A DNA stretch of 64,000 bases, taken from contig NZ_LT800497.1 in assembly GCF_900166635.1 (NCBI RefSeq), forward strand, positions 2,074,378-2,138,377. The letters are read 5' to 3'. The notes beneath the pieces are model-generated. The model did not search any database. It saw only the letters and a list, made by a program, of their open reading frames with translations, and had not been told where the DNA came from. Position 1 is the stretch's first letter, and every line of letters begins with the position of its first letter. Of the stretch, positions 45,083 to 53,426 are shown piece by piece. This DNA is from Oceanobacillus timonensis. Lineage in GTDB: Bacteria > Bacillota > Bacilli > Bacillales > Amphibacillaceae. Both the position numbers and the translations under genes were made by a program.

Positions 45083-46487
45083 CGTTGCATTAATTATGTC
45101 TAATAATACAAAATAATCCCAATTTTCGGTTTTTACTGTTTGAAGACATAAAAAAATCCTTTATAATGAATTGGTCAGGTGAATTTCTGTCCAAATCCAA
45201 TATAAAGGAAGAACTTATGGACAAGCATACAATAAAAAATGCATTTGGTAAATGGATTGCACCAATAAATTGCAAAAAACTTTTTGAACAAGTGACAAAT
45301 TACAAACAAGATACCTATACAAAAAAACTGACGACAGAAGCTTATTTGAAGGTAATGCTTTATGCACAATTACATGAAACAGAAGGGCTCCAGGCTCTAA
45401 GTGACGCGCTTTTAGATGCTGATTTCCAGAAAGCTGCGGGATTAAAAAGTATTAGCTCTTCCCAGCTTTCACGCAAAAATAATGAAATCGATCCTTCTAT
45501 CTTAGCGACGCTATTTTTAGATTTGGTTTATCAGATCAAAAGCTATGAAAACAAAGCCATGAAAGGACTTCCCTTAAAAATCATTGATTCCAGCACGCTG
45601 CCTCTCAACTTGACCCGTTATAAGTGGGCAAAGTTCCGTAAAACCAAAGCAGGAGTCAAGTTACACTTGCGACTGGTTTTCATGGACAAGGATACAGTAT
45701 ATCCGGAAAAAGCTACAATAACATCGGCAAAGGAACATGACCGTAATCAACTGGAAGTGCTCGTAGATGATCAGGAAGCTATGTATGTCTTTGATCGTGG
45801 CTATATGGATTACGAACGTTTTGACCGTATGACAGATGATGGATACTTTTTCGTATCCAGGCTCAAGAAAAATTCAGTCACAAGAGAGGTTTGTGCTTTT
45901 TCTGTACCTCCTGAATCGAGCGTGCTATCTGATCAGATGGTTTATATTGGATCGATACAAAAACGCTGTGAAAATGTCTTTCGCCTCCTCGAAGTAATAG
46001 ATACAAAAGGAAATCGATTACGATTAATTACCAATCGATTTGATTTAGAACCCGAGGAAATAAGCAATATCTATCGGTCACGTTGGGCGATTGAATTATT
46101 TTTCAAATGGCTGAAACAGCACGTCAAAATCAAGCATTTTTATGGCATGAGTGAAACAGCTTTACAAAACCAAATCTATCTAGCACTCATCACCTTTTGT
46201 TTACATGTACTTATTCAATTAGAGTCACAGAGTGACAAGAAATTACTCCGTATTGTCCGCTGGTTGAAGGCAGCTTTATGGAAGCCAGCTTATCTGTGGC
46301 TGCGTCGTTTTGAAAAGAAAACTGTCCCTTGATAAAGAGGGTGAACAGGTAATGACAGGAATATTGGTATAAATGTATATATTTTCCAAATGGATAGAAT
46401 CCCCTTTATGAGGTCGTTGATTTTTTGGCAAAAATTATTGAGAAATACTTTACAGAATATTCATATTATATTTATGCAACGCTAGTG
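45077..46487 (+). mobile_element. IS4-family insertion sequence
   Basis: The 1411-bp element has terminal inverted repeats starting CACTAGCGTTGCAT, perfect over 14 bp and near-perfect to about 20. One transposase gene fills it. A perfect 9-bp duplication flanks it, so insertion was recent or left undisturbed. Confidence 0.94.
45217..46332 (+). CDS. IS4-family transposase
   Basis: The 371-residue DDE transposase has IIDSSTLPLN (first Asp), YVFDRGYMDYERFD (second Asp) and the Y-(2)-R-(3)-E-(6)-K motif in YRSRWAIELFFKWLKQHVK. I chose ATG 45217, since AAAGGAAG lies directly upstream; a longer frame would start in the terminal repeat region. All motifs are intact. Confidence 0.93.
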   Translation: MDKHTIKNAFGKWIAPINCKKLFEQVTNYKQDTYTKKLTTEAYLKVMLYAQLHETEGLQALSDALLDADFQKAAGLKSISSSQLSRKNNEIDPSILATLFLDLVYQIKSYENKAMKGLPLKIIDSSTLPLNLTRYKWAKFRKTKAGVKLHLRLVFMDKDTVYPEKATITSAKEHDRNQLEVLVDDQEAMYVFDRGYMDYERFDRMTDDGYFFVSRLKKNSVTREVCAFSVPPESSVLSDQMVYIGSIQKRCENVFRLLEVIDTKGNRLRLITNRFDLEPEEISNIYRSRWAIELFFKWLKQHVKIKHFYGMSETALQNQIYLALITFCLHVLIQLESQSDKKLLRIVRWLKAALWKPAYLWLRRFEKKTVP

Positions 46488-46496
46488 GCTGGTGAC
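46488..46496 (+). repeat. Target-site duplication, right copy (GCTGGTGAC)
   Basis: Identical to 45068-45076; marks the right boundary of the IS4 element. Confidence 0.92.
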
Positions 46497-46637
46497 TTTA
46501 TTTGTTTAGACTATCGTAATAGTGTTAAAGAGCCTATTGTATGCGTTTGGAATCACGAAGAATCTTCAGATTTAAATCCTGTAACGTATTTTGTAAGTAA
46601 TAACTTTGAAGAATTTCTAAAAACTCTAACAGTATAG
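46497..46637 (+). pseudogene. 3' part of the SUKH gene split by IS4
   Basis: Forty-six codons read FICLDYRNS, then VCVWNHEESSDLNPVTYFV and NNFEEFLKTL. This is the classic C-terminal half of SMI1/KNR4 proteins (FxCLDYR, HE, FEEFL). It continues in frame from codon 111 of 44744-45076. An upstream frame that begins inside the IS is chimeric and not a real start. Confidence 0.9.
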
Positions 46638-46703
46638 TTACTTCTTGGAAGCTATATATTGATTAAATACTTTTAAATCAGTCATACTTATTAAATTCAT
46701 TTC

Positions 46704-46740
46704 AAGCACTTGATTGCACCTGAGCAACAAGTGCTTTTTG
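46704..46740 (+). terminator. Terminator of the split SUKH gene
   Basis: AAGCACTTG pairs with CAAGTGCTT around a 15-nt loop and is followed by TTTG. Confidence 0.75.
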
Positions 46741-46796
46741 TAAGAAATTTATATTTTGATTGCAATAAAAATGCTAATGAAAATTTATAGATTATG

Positions 46797-46981
46797 GATG
46801 TATACTCTCAAGACGTGGGGAATGATTGTACGTTGAAATATGGCAAAAAGGATTGCAAAGGTGGTACATATTGAATGTCATATTCCAGTTGAAAGCAAAG
46901 ATTTTTTCAAAATATACAACGGATAGAAATAATATTGATAAAAGGCAAATGGAAAGAGAGCAGCGGTATAATGTCAAGCAC
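46797..46981 (+). pseudogene. Frameshifted remnant between the SUKH and IS110 genes
   Basis: Three short frames read MDVYSQDVGNDC, then VVHIECHIPVESKDFFK, then NNIDKRQMEREQRYNVKH before a stop, as if one gene were broken by frameshifts. The basic-charged ending would fit a toxin or DNA-binding tail, but no family is recognised. Together with 46741-47115 it fills the gap before IS110. Confidence 0.3.
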
Positions 46982-47049
46982 TGATTTTTAAAAACCTACT
47001 TCATTCGTGCCAATACAGCTAAAAAAGGCAATAGGAAACTAAACCCACC

Positions 47050-47091
47050 CTAATTTGTTTACATTTTATACCATATAAACAAATTAATAGG
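47050..47091. repeat. Inverted repeat near the IS110 distal end
   Basis: CTAATTTGTTTA and TAAACAAATTAATAG form an 11-12-bp inverted repeat around a 14-nt loop, 25 bp beyond the transposase stop. It may mark the 3' boundary of the element or act as a terminator. Confidence 0.5.
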
Positions 47092-47115
47092 TGAAAGAAA
47101 AAGGGCGATAAAAAT

Positions 47116-48372
47116 CTATTTATGATTTTGTGGCATCCCTCCTTCTGGATGATAAATTTGGTTGTTCTTCAGCAGATAAAAGATCAACCGCACAAGTTTT
47201 CGAGCTGTAAGCGCAAGGGCACGTTTGTTGGCAAATTCTTTTGGTTCTTCCCGCTTTTTCGCATAGTACTGGGCAAAAACAGGGTCATGCACCCGAACAC
47301 TGTTTGCGGCCTCAAAGAGGTAGTACTTGAGATAGCGGTTCCCCGATTGAATCAGCCGGGTTCGATTGGCAGTAAAATCACCGGATTGCGACTGGTTCCA
47401 GGCAATTCCGCCGAATTTAGCCAGCTGCTGCTGTTTTTGGAATTGATGAATGTCTACTTCGGCCAGGATACCAGAAGCGAAAATCGGACCAATTCCCGGG
47501 ACTGTATCCAGCGTTTGTGGGATGGTTTCTAAATGATCCATAATGGCTTTTTTCAAGACCTTTAATTCCTGCTGAATAGCGCGAATAACCCGGATACTGG
47601 ATGCCATCGCTAAGTTGACCGAATCTGCCATGGAGTCAGATAGCCGATAAGAAGACCGTGCTGCCTTTTTTAAGGAACGGGCAACGGCTTCGGGATCATC
47701 GAATCGATTTTTTCCATGGTGCACCAAAAAGGTAATGAGCTCGTCCAATGAGATATCAACGAGTTCTTCAACGGAAGTAAACTCTTCCATGACGGCCATG
47801 GACGTTACGCCGAGCGTGTTTTGTTTAAACGGTCCAGCGATGGTATAGTCGCTGAACTTTAAATACAGGTTTGTCAGGAGAAAGTTGCTCTCCCGTGTTA
47901 AATCCTGCATCAAATGATATCGTGCACGTGTCAGTCGCTGTAGAGCCATTTGTGGCTCGCTCCACGTATAAGGATGCGGTAAATTACCTGCACGAAGTTT
48001 TGCGGCAATATACCAGGCATCCACCCGGTCGTTTTTGGGAGCATCGAGAAAATTCGCTTTTTTGAATTCTTTGATAAGGCTAGGATTCAATGCGTAAACC
48101 AATTTATCTGATACGCCAAAGTCCAGGTGCTGCTGCAAATAGATAGCCGTGTGCGTCGAATAGCTTCCGGTGTGTTCCAGACCGAATAAAACCTGTTCAA
48201 ACCCATGTTTTTTGACGAGTTTGGAAATACGGTCTTTCAATTCTTGAATGCCGGGACGATTGTTGGTAATGGTAAATCGGCTCAGAGGCCGTTTCACTTC
48301 GTCCCGGGTTAAGCAACAGACGACGTTATGCTTACTGCTTACGTCAATTCCGACGAACAAGGGAGAAGTCAT
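47116..48372 (-). CDS. IS110-family DEDD recombinase/transposase
   Basis: The 418-residue recombinase has a RuvC-like DEDD domain: VGIDVSSKHNVV (Asp, near residue 9), GLEHTGSYSTH (Glu) and NDRVDAWYIAAKL (two Asp near residue 113). The C-terminal Tnp domain has VPGIGPIFASGILAE and the serine segment SGNRYLKYYLFEA. I start at ATG 48372, 8 nt after GGAGG; a GTG three codons earlier overlaps the RBS. Enzymes of this family use a bridge RNA made from the element's non-coding end. All catalytic residues are present. Confidence 0.92.
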   Translation of the reverse strand: MTSPLFVGIDVSSKHNVVCCLTRDEVKRPLSRFTITNNRPGIQELKDRISKLVKKHGFEQVLFGLEHTGSYSTHTAIYLQQHLDFGVSDKLVYALNPSLIKEFKKANFLDAPKNDRVDAWYIAAKLRAGNLPHPYTWSEPQMALQRLTRARYHLMQDLTRESNFLLTNLYLKFSDYTIAGPFKQNTLGVTSMAVMEEFTSVEELVDISLDELITFLVHHGKNRFDDPEAVARSLKKAARSSYRLSDSMADSVNLAMASSIRVIRAIQQELKVLKKAIMDHLETIPQTLDTVPGIGPIFASGILAEVDIHQFQKQQQLAKFGGIAWNQSQSGDFTANRTRLIQSGNRYLKYYLFEAANSVRVHDPVFAQYYAKKREEPKEFANKRALALTARKLVRLIFYLLKNNQIYHPEGGMPQNHK

Positions 48373-48399
48373 AGGAATCACCTCCTTTGGTTTATGATG

Positions 48400-48700
48400 A
48401 TGTAGCGCCTACGATGCTGAGATGTCCCTGGGAAACCTATGAACGACAGCCTTGCGAGCTATTGGAATACACCGGGAGTCAGCAGTGCATGAGCCTCCTT
48501 CTGCTTTGCGGGAGGGCTAACTGACCGGGAAACAGTCAACGTGTAGGTCTATAACACAGGGCCAGGGCAACACTCTCTAATTGGAAGACACCCAAGTGTT
48601 AGCTTGGGGCAACAGGAGAAATCGGAACAATCCCTTGGTAGGAACGCTACCTATGGCTATTTTCCCAAAGACAGCTCAGCATCGTAAACACTTTTGTTTG
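48400..48700 (-). ncRNA. Candidate IS110 bridge RNA (structured 5' non-coding region)
   Basis: The region upstream of the recombinase is closed by a perfect 12-bp inverted repeat, TACGATGCTGAG (48410-48421) with CTCAGCATCGTA (48675-48686). Inside are a nested stem (GTCAG with CTGAC at 48478-48525, enclosing AGCCTCC with GGAGGGCT), CCCAAG with CTTGGG (48591-48608) and GGTAG with CTACC (48637-48651). IS110 elements are known to transcribe a bridge RNA with two guide loops from this position. Orientation and ends are inferred. Confidence 0.55.
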
Positions 48701-48739
48701 AGGGCTACCGCACTGTCGCTTGCTTCTTTCTAATTCGCG

Positions 48740-48763
48740 GTATGCTTGCCAAGGCAAGCATAC
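48740..48763. repeat. Strong hairpin at the IS110 upstream end
   Basis: GTATGCTTGCC and GGCAAGCATAC form an 11-bp stem with a two-base loop. It lies inside a wider GAGGGC/GCCCTC pairing (48700-48786). It may form part of the element's terminal region. Confidence 0.5.
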
Positions 48764-48896
48764 GCTCATTACGAAGCTGCGCCCTCCAACAATAAATAAA
48801 ATGACTAACTATTATTATTTAATTTTCAAGGTACAAGTGATGCCTAAAATCTATTAATTATTAGGCTTAAACATAATATACAAGGAGAAATGATAA

Positions 48897-49367
48897 ATGA
48901 ATAAAGAGGAATTAATTCATTTTATTGATAAAAATATGGAAGTAAATGATTTTACTGGAGGAATAGATAAAAAGCAAATTGATGATGTTCAAGATGCTCT
49001 GAATTTAAAATTGCCAAAAAGTTATAAGTGGTTTTTATATCATTATGGATCTGGTGGTTTATATGGTGTAGATATTTTAGGGGTTGCTAAATCTAATATT
49101 GCTACTGTTGTTATTGAAACGGAGAGGTACAGGAAATTAGGAATGAGTAAGAATCTAATAGTTATTGAAAATATAGACGAATATGCTTATTGTTTAGATA
49201 TAAGCAAAATAGAAAGTAACTACTGTCCAATAATAGCCTGGAATAAGCAAGGAGGACTTGATATTACAATACGGCAGAAAATTTTTATGAATTTTTTTCA
49301 CAAAGGCTATTGGATGGAAAACAAGCTTGGGAAGAAGATTTCTAAGAGGAGACTAGTAGAGGGATGA
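48897..49367 (+). CDS. SMI1/KNR4 (SUKH) family immunity protein
   Basis: The 156-residue protein has the SUKH core KLPKSYKWFLYHYGSGGLYG near residue 38, a GVDILGV strand and the central NLIVIENIDEYAYCLD strand pair, followed by CPIIAWNKQGG. The last 20 residues are strongly basic (KLGKKISKRR), which is unusual for the usually acidic family. RBS AAGGAG precedes the ATG. It lies 100 bp from the IS110 end. It probably protects against a nuclease-type toxin, but none is present. Confidence 0.8.
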   Translation: MNKEELIHFIDKNMEVNDFTGGIDKKQIDDVQDALNLKLPKSYKWFLYHYGSGGLYGVDILGVAKSNIATVVIETERYRKLGMSKNLIVIENIDEYAYCLDISKIESNYCPIIAWNKQGGLDITIRQKIFMNFFHKGYWMENKLGKKISKRRLVEG

Positions 49368-49450
49368 AATCGCCTTATTAGCAGCGTATTTAAACAATTA
49401 AGTGGAGTAGGCGAATGTAATATAAAAATTAAGTTAGGAGAGTAATCACA

Positions 49451-49918
49451 ATGACAGTTATTAACGATAAGCTGTTTGGAGAACTTGAATATATTAATAA
49501 TTTTTGGCGCGGCAAAGTGACTATTAAAATGTTTAGCCTAGAAAAAGACATACTGTTAAGTGTTGATGCTCATGAAAATGCTGATTTTTCAATTACTCAG
49601 AAAAAAGCATTCCGTAATTTCATAATGAATGAAGTAGAAAAGGAAATTTACAAGTACTATAGAGAGAATGTTGAAGAATATAGAGAAATGTTAGGGGATG
49701 AACCACAAACAAATAAAATTTCTCCTAAAATTGATTCTTTATCAGGCTTGGCAGAATTAGTGAAACCTACAGAATTAATAGTAAGAAGAGTAAGGAAAAA
49801 TGGTAAAAGAAGATTAGGGCTATTATGCGAGGTATCTTGGAGTGTGGAGGATGGATTGGGAGTAAAAATAGAAGATGAAATTGTAGAAGAAGTTGGATAT
49901 CAAGATATAGTTCTATAA
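49451..49918 (+). CDS. DUF6985-like probable immunity protein
   Basis: The 155-residue protein begins FGELEYINNFWRGKVTIKMF and continues with SITQKKAFRNFIMNEVEKEI, a layout seen in DUF2004/DUF6985 proteins of bacterial toxin-immunity clusters. The C-terminal half has RLGLLCEVSWSVEDGLGVKI, a typical beta-hairpin end. No catalytic motif is visible. RBS TTAGGAGAG lies before the ATG. The call rests on pattern and neighbours; I am moderately sure. Confidence 0.55.
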   Translation: MTVINDKLFGELEYINNFWRGKVTIKMFSLEKDILLSVDAHENADFSITQKKAFRNFIMNEVEKEIYKYYRENVEEYREMLGDEPQTNKISPKIDSLSGLAELVKPTELIVRRVRKNGKRRLGLLCEVSWSVEDGLGVKIEDEIVEEVGYQDIVL

Positions 49919-50009
49919 AGCACAAAAAGAGAATTTTTGACGGCAAAATAACGGGAATGACAATTTATAAATTCATTTTAATTTGATATTAGATAAGCAG
50001 GTGAAAAAA

Positions 50010-51035
50010 ATGACGGGTAGAAGAATGATTGACAGGTGGGAAGATGATAATAAAATGTTTCTAGGTTTAAATATTAAAAATCGCGTACTTCCAACTGTAT
50101 ACGGAGGAATTATTGGAGATATAATGGGAGTCCCAGTTGAATTTAAACAAAGAGATACATTTTATATTAAAGGTATAACTGGATATGGAACCTATAACCA
50201 ACCACCTGGAACGTGGTCTGATGATACTTCTTTAACATTATGTTTAATGGAAAACATCATGGAAGAAGGCGATTTAAACAGTTTAATGGAAAAATACTGT
50301 CTTTACAAAGATAAAGGATATTGGACCCCTTTTGGTGAAATGTTTGATATTGGCAGAACAACCATTGAAGCCATTAATAGATTTAAAAAAGGGATTTCAC
50401 CAGAAAATTGTGGAGGCCAATCTGAATATGATAACGGTAATGGTGCCATTATGCGCATATCCCCTTTATCATTCATGTTGTATAATGAATTTAATTTTGT
50501 GAAAAAAGCTGAGATAATCAAAAAGTATACAGAAATGACTCATGCACATCCACGAGCTATAGTGGGCTCTATTATTTATATTGAATGTTTATTAAGACTT
50601 TACCATAATAATTCATTAGAAAAGTCCATAGGCGAAATTCATGATCTTTTCATTGAAAGTTTTGATAAAAATCATGTTTATCTACAAGAGTTAAAATATT
50701 TCAACCGTATATTTAATGAAAATTTCTTTAGAACGCCTGAGAATGAAATTTCATCAGATGGATATATAGTGCATACTTTAGAAGCTGCAATTTGGTGTTT
50801 AGGGAATTCAACGACTTATCGCGAGACAGTATTAAAGGCAGTAAACTTAGGTGAAGATACGGATACTGTGGCAGCAATAGCAGGAACATTAGCAGGAATG
50901 TATTATAAAATGGATGAAATCCCTAATGAATGGTTAGATAAAATAGTAAGGAAACAAGATATCGATACGTTCATAAACCAGTTTTATGCGTTTTGTGCTA
51001 ATAAAGCGATTATTGAAGAATATGGAAGTCTCTAA
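50010..51035 (+). CDS. ADP-ribosylglycohydrolase family protein
   Basis: The 341-residue protein is a DraG/ARH-type hydrolase that removes ADP-ribose from arginine or another acceptor. Mg-binding segments are GGIIGDIMGVPVEF near the start, TWSDDTSLTLCLME near residue 60, NGNGAIMRISPL near residue 142 and LGEDTDTVAAIAGTL near residue 285. I chose ATG 50010 with AGGTG six nucleotides before it, not a TTG nine codons earlier. It is intact. Its place among SUKH, DUF600 and Imm22 genes suggests it reverses the damage of an ADP-ribosylating toxin. Confidence 0.9.
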   Translation: MTGRRMIDRWEDDNKMFLGLNIKNRVLPTVYGGIIGDIMGVPVEFKQRDTFYIKGITGYGTYNQPPGTWSDDTSLTLCLMENIMEEGDLNSLMEKYCLYKDKGYWTPFGEMFDIGRTTIEAINRFKKGISPENCGGQSEYDNGNGAIMRISPLSFMLYNEFNFVKKAEIIKKYTEMTHAHPRAIVGSIIYIECLLRLYHNNSLEKSIGEIHDLFIESFDKNHVYLQELKYFNRIFNENFFRTPENEISSDGYIVHTLEAAIWCLGNSTTYRETVLKAVNLGEDTDTVAAIAGTLAGMYYKMDEIPNEWLDKIVRKQDIDTFINQFYAFCANKAIIEEYGSL

Positions 51036-51130
51036 ATAATGATCTGAGAAATTACTAAAAACTAGCTTCAATTAGAAGTAATAGTTTCATAACCTTTACT
51101 TTCAAAAATTAAAAGAAAAGGCGTGTGAAT

Positions 51131-51574
51131 ATGAAAGAGAAAGAATTTGAAGATTATTTTACTGAATTACAAGCTGATATGATATCAATAGCTTTAGAGT
51201 ATGTAAATAATGACGCTGACAAAATATACGTATATTGTTCCTATGAACCTGAAGTGTACTACTTTAATGTTTTTTACCAAATAAAAGGACAGATTGTACA
51301 TAAACATGAATTAAATAATATTTTCAAAGACACATATGATACTTCTATTGAAAGACAGAAAGTTGTCATGAAAGTTGGAAGAGAAGACTTGGAAAAAATA
51401 CTTGGCGCATGTGTGGAGTATAAAAGAGAAATGCCAACTGAAATGAAATTATTCTATGATGTCAATTTGAATAAACTACAGGGTGAATATAAATATAATC
51501 TCATTTATTCTCAAACAGATGATCTATTACCCAATGATATTTTTAACCGTTGGATGGAAGAGATTAAAAATTAA
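51131..51574 (+). CDS. DUF600 (YezG-like) immunity protein
   Basis: The 147-residue protein resembles the YezG/DUF600 antitoxin family. An N-terminal helix (FEDYFTELQADMISIALEYV) is followed by DKIYVYCSYEPEVYYFNVFY, a central acidic region and the end LPNDIFNRWMEEI. In B. subtilis YezG neutralises an LXG-type toxin (YeeF). I chose ATG 51131 with AAAAGG upstream. No toxin is adjacent. Its AT-rich composition matches the island. Confidence 0.72.
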   Translation: MKEKEFEDYFTELQADMISIALEYVNNDADKIYVYCSYEPEVYYFNVFYQIKGQIVHKHELNNIFKDTYDTSIERQKVVMKVGREDLEKILGACVEYKREMPTEMKLFYDVNLNKLQGEYKYNLIYSQTDDLLPNDIFNRWMEEIKN

Positions 51575-51583
51575 ATACACTTC

Positions 51584-51805
51584 TTGGATTACTTTCTTGA
51601 AGATTATTATAAGGCAGATTGCTCCTGTGCACTGGCTAACAGTGTTCAAAGAAGATTTGAATCAGCAAATAAATTACATAATGAATTGATAGCTCTAACC
51701 GACGTAATACATTCTTTAGACGGCTTAATAATTGGACGAATTAAGGGTTTAGAGAGAGGAGCTTTGTTCCTTACTGAAAGATTAAAATTTAAGGAGGATA
51801 TGATA
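51584..51805 (+). pseudogene. Remnant frame before imm22
   Basis: The frame that runs into imm22 reads DYFLEDYYKADCSCALAN and LHNELIALTDVIHSLDG, with helical character and no RBS of its own. It is better read as the 3' end of a lost gene (perhaps a toxin or immunity protein) than as an N-terminal extension. Confidence 0.3.
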
Positions 51806-52180
51806 ATGGAAAAACAAGGATGGGTTTCTATTTGGGGAGGCGATATTAAAGATGTGGACTCTATTAGTGAATATGTAGATTTAACATATGATGAGGGCGG
51901 CGAATCTGTCCCTTCTCCATTTTTTGTTGATTTTAATATTGATTTGAATGAAACAGATGAGGATTTTATAGAAAAAGTGGTTTATAAGAATAGTAGTAGT
52001 GACCTTTCCAGATTATTAGAAGGATGTTCATTTGAAGAAATCATCATTCCAAAAATGGAAGAAAGCATAGACTTAAAAAAATCATACAATGCAATAATTC
52101 TAATTTATAATTTTGAATATAATAATGAAATTAATTCAATTGGTGCTTTTGACTTTATTACTTCCATCACCTATGAGTAA
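51806..52180 (+). CDS. Immunity protein 22 (Imm22)-like
   Basis: The 124-residue protein has the Imm22 pattern GWVSIWGGDIKDVDSISEYV, DEGGESVPSPFFVDFNIDLN and DEDFIEKVVY, then a C-terminal strand pair. AAGGAGG is 8 nt before ATG 51806, a strong start. A longer frame upstream is not supported by an RBS. Imm22 proteins are found with polymorphic toxins, usually nucleases. It is intact and of family length. Confidence 0.7.
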   Translation: MEKQGWVSIWGGDIKDVDSISEYVDLTYDEGGESVPSPFFVDFNIDLNETDEDFIEKVVYKNSSSDLSRLLEGCSFEEIIIPKMEESIDLKKSYNAIILIYNFEYNNEINSIGAFDFITSITYE

Positions 52181-52312
52181 GAAAATCCTTAATAAACATG
52201 GAGCATTTACTTATTTGATGAATATCGAAATAGAAGTCCCTTTTTGAAGACTATTTCATATTAAGGAAAAAAGACTGGTTCAGCTAATTGGGATTAGAAG
52301 GTAGGTTGTTGA

Positions 52313-53092
52313 ATGTTAAATAAACTATCTGAAGACTATTTTGCTTCATTAAGAGGTCCCCTTGAGTCAGGGAGACAAAGGCCCGAATCATTAAGTGCAA
52401 TGCTAATTCTAGCTATTTTTCTGCAAGCATTATTCTTATTTTTGGAGTTCTATATTGGGAGGTACTCTAGTTTTCCTCATATACAGGATATTTTTAAGAT
52501 ACACTTATCAATATCCTGTATATTGGCAGTATTATCTATAATATATGTTATACCTTATATTCGAATAAGAAATCAAAAGTTCCAATATACGTTAAGTATT
52601 TTTGTATCTCAAAATCTTTTTGGTGTATCTGCCTATGTACTGTTGCTAACTATTTTAGGTACGGAAGAATCAAATGTAAATATTGGAAGGGGCTCATTAC
52701 TGACATTTACGTATACCTCGTTGATACTTGCTTTCCTCATATTTACAGTAACTTTTATTCGATTTTTCATATTGTTAAGTAAGGGTTATTACAAGAAAGG
52801 TGCTAAAAAAGGCGAAACAAGACAAAAGTACGAGAAAAAAACGTATCTTCCCTTAGCTGTAATTAGCAGTGTTGGGTTGCTATTTATTACTCAATTTCTA
52901 ATAAGGAACTATGGTTTAGAAAATATGGATGTATTGATTATGATCATGATAGCTATTGTCATATTTTACACCATGCTCTTTGTCCTTCCTGAACAGCTAG
53001 TCATACTATACTGTAAATACCGGTTTGACAGCTTTAATTATGATGAAGATGGAAATTTAAAACCAATGGGTAATGATAGAAAGGACACTTAA
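52313..53092 (+). CDS. Polytopic membrane protein, paralogue 1, immunity candidate
   Basis: The 259-residue protein has a short N-terminus (LSEDYFASLRGPLESGR) and about six membrane helices, with a basic loop (KKGAKKGETRQKYEKK) near residue 165. It ends in a polar tail (YDEDGNLKPMG). Its 3' end is identical over 107 bp with the next paralogue. No known family is recognised. Its place in an immunity island and its tandem duplication make protection against a membrane-acting toxin possible, by analogy with DUF443 membrane immunity arrays in staphylococci. Inference only. Confidence 0.7.
   Translation: MLNKLSEDYFASLRGPLESGRQRPESLSAMLILAIFLQALFLFLEFYIGRYSSFPHIQDIFKIHLSISCILAVLSIIYVIPYIRIRNQKFQYTLSIFVSQNLFGVSAYVLLLTILGTEESNVNIGRGSLLTFTYTSLILAFLIFTVTFIRFFILLSKGYYKKGAKKGETRQKYEKKTYLPLAVISSVGLLFITQFLIRNYGLENMDVLIMIMIAIVIFYTMLFVLPEQLVILYCKYRFDSFNYDEDGNLKPMGNDRKDT
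52964..53070 (+). repeat. 107-bp exact direct repeat, copy 1
   Basis: Identical with 54072-54178. It covers the last membrane helix and the polar tail of both paralogous membrane proteins, while their upstream parts differ widely. Confidence 0.95.
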
Positions 53093-53139
53093 TATACTTA
53101 TGGAAAAGCAATCACTTATTTTTATGGGTTTCACTATGC

Positions 53140-53278
53140 GGCGTTGAAGTGGTTTCATTCAATTAGCAAATCCAGTAATTCTTTTTTCAGGAATGTTTTT
53201 TTGTGCATAACATTATTAACTGGTCCTTTGGCAGTTCCAGCAGGTAATACCACTGTAAGATTTAAAGAGGATAAATAA
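53140..53278 (+). pseudogene. Membrane-protein gene remnant between the paralogues
   Basis: Frames read GFIQLANPVILFSGMFFCA and then ITLLTGPLAVPAGNTTVRF, with a frameshift between them and a stop at 53276. It appears to be the 3' end of a different, decayed membrane protein. The 53093-53426 gap holds nothing else clear. Confidence 0.35.
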
Positions 53279-53426
53279 ACAGCAAGTTAGGATTCATATT
53301 TGTAAATGATGGAATGTTTCTCTGGAAAATGGAGAATTGGGCCATAAGGATTTGCTACAGTACGCTATCTTTCAAAGGAATGGCGGAAAAGGTAGTTTTG
53401 CTAATTTTATGAGGAGGCGGAACCAT

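Larger units (their letters stand above)
47095..48795 (-). mobile_element. IS110-family insertion element (boundaries approximate)
   Basis: The recombinase gene is followed on its 5' side by about 400 bp of GC-richer structured non-coding DNA that ends near 48790, where AT-rich island sequence resumes. IS110 elements have no clear inverted ends or target duplication, so the limits are estimates. Confidence 0.65.

Noticed and set aside
46425..46637. A 70-codon frame read as an independent gene
   Set aside because: Its first 24 codons lie inside the IS4 element and its target repeat. The real content is the 3' part of the split SUKH gene.
51584..52180. A 198-codon fusion of an N-terminal domain with Imm22
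   Set aside because: AAGGAGG eight nucleotides before ATG 51806 marks the true start, and the upstream part has no RBS.
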